A DNA stretch of 9,011 bases from Actinomycetes bacterium (GTDB taxonomy: Bacteria > Actinomycetota > Actinomycetes > Streptosporangiales > Streptosporangiaceae), in contig JAFACJ010001007.1 in assembly GCA_023425615.1 (NCBI GenBank), positions 1 through 9,011 on the forward strand, read 5' to 3'. Positions 7,677 to 9,011 of this stretch are shown piece by piece; the stretch's first letter is position 1; every line of letters begins with the position of its first letter. A program made the translations under genes and the position numbers. The notes beneath the pieces are model-generated. The model ran no database searches. It was not told where the DNA came from and saw only the letters and a program-made list of their open reading frames with translations.

Positions 7677-8306
7677 TCACACCGCGGTGACCAGGGTGGC
7701 GGCTCCCGCGCCGATGAGCGCCACCGCCCACACCCGGTCCAGGTTGAACCAGGCGCGGCGCAGGACCGCCAGGCCCACCACCTCGTAGACGGTCACCGCC
7801 ACCGCTCCCGCGACCGCGAACATCGCCAGGGTGTGCACCCCGGTGACGAAGACCGCGGCGCTGACGGCGTCGCCCGCGCCCGCGCTCAGACCGTGGTCGT
7901 GCGGCCCGCCGCCGCCCTCCATCGAGGTGAGGACGGGCAGCAGCATCAGACCCGCGCCGTGCGCCGAGGACATGAGGAACGACCAGCCGGCCAGCTGCCA
8001 CAGCGACAGCCGCATCCCGACCCAGCGGAAGTGCCGCTGCGACAGCAGCCGCCACAGCCCGAACCCGGCCAGCAGCGCTCCCCCGGCGATCGCCACCGCC
8101 TGGGTGGCGACCACCGAGCGGGTGAGCGCCACCAGCACCGCCACGACCGCCACCGAGGCGGCGTGCCCGGCGGCGATGGCCGGCAGCGACTCAAGGACCC
8201 GGGAGCGCGAACGCTCCTGAAGGCCCCTGGCCACCGCGAACAGCCACCCCATGCCGGGGTTCAGGCCGTGGAAGGCGCCGAGGGCCAGCAGCGAGGCGAG
8301 CGTCAC
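7677..8306 (-). CDS. Six-helix membrane protein with intramembrane histidines, linked to SBP56 (possible metal transporter)
   Basis: This is a 209-residue polytopic protein. About six hydrophobic segments lie near residues 3-26, 42-61, 65-88, 103-127, 147-180 and 192-209. Histidines sit inside or at the edge of the segments in short glycine/alanine contexts: GAFHGLNPGMGW (10-21), AAGHAASV (45-52), SSAHGAGLMLLP (113-124) and GVHTLAM (156-162). A His-Asp-His lies in the loop GGGGPHDHG (131-139). Such patterns recall NicO/HupE-type metal permeases and cytochrome c-biogenesis-like transporters, but I do not recognise the exact family, so the function is open. Its GTG start at 8306 overlaps the stop of the upstream SBP56 gene as GTGA, a 4-bp overlap that implies tight translational coupling and a shared task. 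A role in supplying or exporting a metal or sulfur compound for the SBP56 enzyme is inference. Confidence 0.75.
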   Translation of the reverse strand: MTLASLLALGAFHGLNPGMGWLFAVARGLQERSRSRVLESLPAIAAGHAASVAVVAVLVALTRSVVATQAVAIAGGALLAGFGLWRLLSQRHFRWVGMRLSLWQLAGWSFLMSSAHGAGLMLLPVLTSMEGGGGPHDHGLSAGAGDAVSAAVFVTGVHTLAMFAVAGAVAVTVYEVVGLAVLRRAWFNLDRVWAVALIGAGAATLVTAV

Positions 8307-9011
8307 GGGTAGCAGTAGGAGTCGGACGAGGCGTCGCCGCCCTGGAGCCGCACCTGGTGCGGGCGCAGGCCGCGGAAGTCCTCGCCGTGCGGGAAGAACC
8401 GCTCGTCGAACGTGAAGTCCTCACCGGAGTCGAGCTTGGCGGCCCAGGCTCCCACGCCGTCGGGGTAGAACTGGTCGTCCCACGCCCCGTACAGGGAGTT
8501 GGTGACATAGACGCGCTTGCCGTCCCGGCTGACCTCGACCATCTGGGGGCCTCCGGCCAGCGGCAGGCCGGGCTCGGCCGGGTGCGGCGTGCGGCCGACG
8601 ATGCCGCCGATGCGCACCGATCCCGCCTCGACCGGGGCGAAGGGGTCGCTGACGTCGTAGCGCCGCAGCTCGCCGGTGCCCCAGGCCGACACGTACAGGT
8701 ACTTGTCGTCGACGGACAGGTCGATGTCGGTGATCAGCGGCGGCACCGCGCCGAAGGGGGCGATGACGGGCGGGAGCAGTGCGGGGTCGGCGGGCTCGGC
8801 GGGGAGGGTGATGACCTTCTTCACCGCGAACTCGTCGCCGTCCTTGTACCAGACCCACACCGAGGCCGACAGGTCCTCCACGTCCACCACGACGCCGACG
8901 AACCCGTACTGCTTGGTCGGGTCGTGGGCGGGCCGCAGCTCCAGCGCCATCTGGTACCGGTCGCCGAGGTCGACGGTCTGGACGTGCTTGCGCTTGCGCA
9001 GGTCCCAGAAG
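8303..9011 (-). CDS. Selenium-binding protein SBP56 / methanethiol oxidase family, C-terminal half (runs off the right edge)
   Basis: About 236 codons are visible of a family protein of roughly 460 residues, starting mid-protein at the right edge. Diagnostic stretches, in order from the edge, are GFVGVVVD, ITDIDLSVDDKYLYVSAWG, RRYDVSDPFAP, AGGPQMVEVSRDGKRVYVTN, SLYGAWDDQFYPDG, and the C-terminus GEDFRGLRPHQVRLQGGD followed by SSDSYCYP. These match the beta-propeller of human SELENBP1 closely in kind (AGGPQM, SLYSAWDKQFYPD, PGGDCSSD). Family members studied in bacteria and humans oxidise methanethiol to formaldehyde, hydrogen sulfide and hydrogen peroxide, and bacterial MtoX is copper-dependent. 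Whether this protein does so cannot be judged from half a sequence. It overlaps the downstream membrane protein gene by 4 bp. An internal ATG at 8950 is not the start, because family homology continues upstream of it. Confidence 0.93.
   Translation of the reverse strand, partial: FWDLRKRKHVQTVDLGDRYQMALELRPAHDPTKQYGFVGVVVDVEDLSASVWVWYKDGDEFAVKKVITLPAEPADPALLPPVIAPFGAVPPLITDIDLSVDDKYLYVSAWGTGELRRYDVSDPFAPVEAGSVRIGGIVGRTPHPAEPGLPLAGGPQMVEVSRDGKRVYVTNSLYGAWDDQFYPDGVGAWAAKLDSGEDFTFDERFFPHGEDFRGLRPHQVRLQGGDASSDSYCYP

Noticed and set aside
7680..7689. Perfect palindrome CACCGCGGTG at the end of the membrane protein gene
   Set aside because: It lies inside the last codons, is made of common GC-rich codons, and palindromes of this size are expected by chance at this composition.

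Overview
The window is about 9 kb of very GC-rich DNA (roughly 70%). It has GTG and ATG starts, strong GGAGG-type ribosome binding sites and G/C-ending codons throughout. This points to an actinobacterium, perhaps Streptosporangiales-like, though the sequence does not fix the genus. I see no tRNA, rRNA, CRISPR array, insertion sequence or phage gene, and no gene-free stretch longer than about 135 bases. It reads as ordinary chromosomal metabolic DNA.

Left part (1-2111): the first half of a fused isobutyryl-CoA mutase (icmF: B12 domain plus G-protein chaperone domain) runs leftwards off the window edge. A MarR-family regulator is divergent from it. The 124-bp gap between them carries an AT-rich patch with repeated TTTGAAG half-sites overlapping a plausible promoter, so the MarR protein probably controls itself and icmF.

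Middle part (2246-4093, + strand): a membrane acyl-lipid/acyl-CoA desaturase with three histidine boxes, a PaaI-type hotdog thioesterase, and a small DUF1232 membrane protein. Two intergenic stretches here share the rare octamer AGTAGTAC. The DUF1232 ribosome binding site is complementary to the bases just after the thioesterase stop, which suggests translational coupling.

Right part (4083-7564, - strand): a compact homogentisate operon transcribed hppD, then homogentisate dioxygenase, then fumarylacetoacetase. Together these turn 4-hydroxyphenylpyruvate into fumarate and acetoacetate, except for the maleylacetoacetate isomerase step, for which no gene is visible.

Far right (7677-9011, - strand): the C-terminal half of an SBP56/selenium-binding protein (methanethiol-oxidase family) overlaps by 4 bp a six-helix membrane protein with conserved-looking intramembrane histidines. 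This pair is the most interesting unassigned unit, and a role of the membrane protein in metal supply or maturation of the SBP56 enzyme is a testable guess. I found no convincing evidence for a wholly new biological system.
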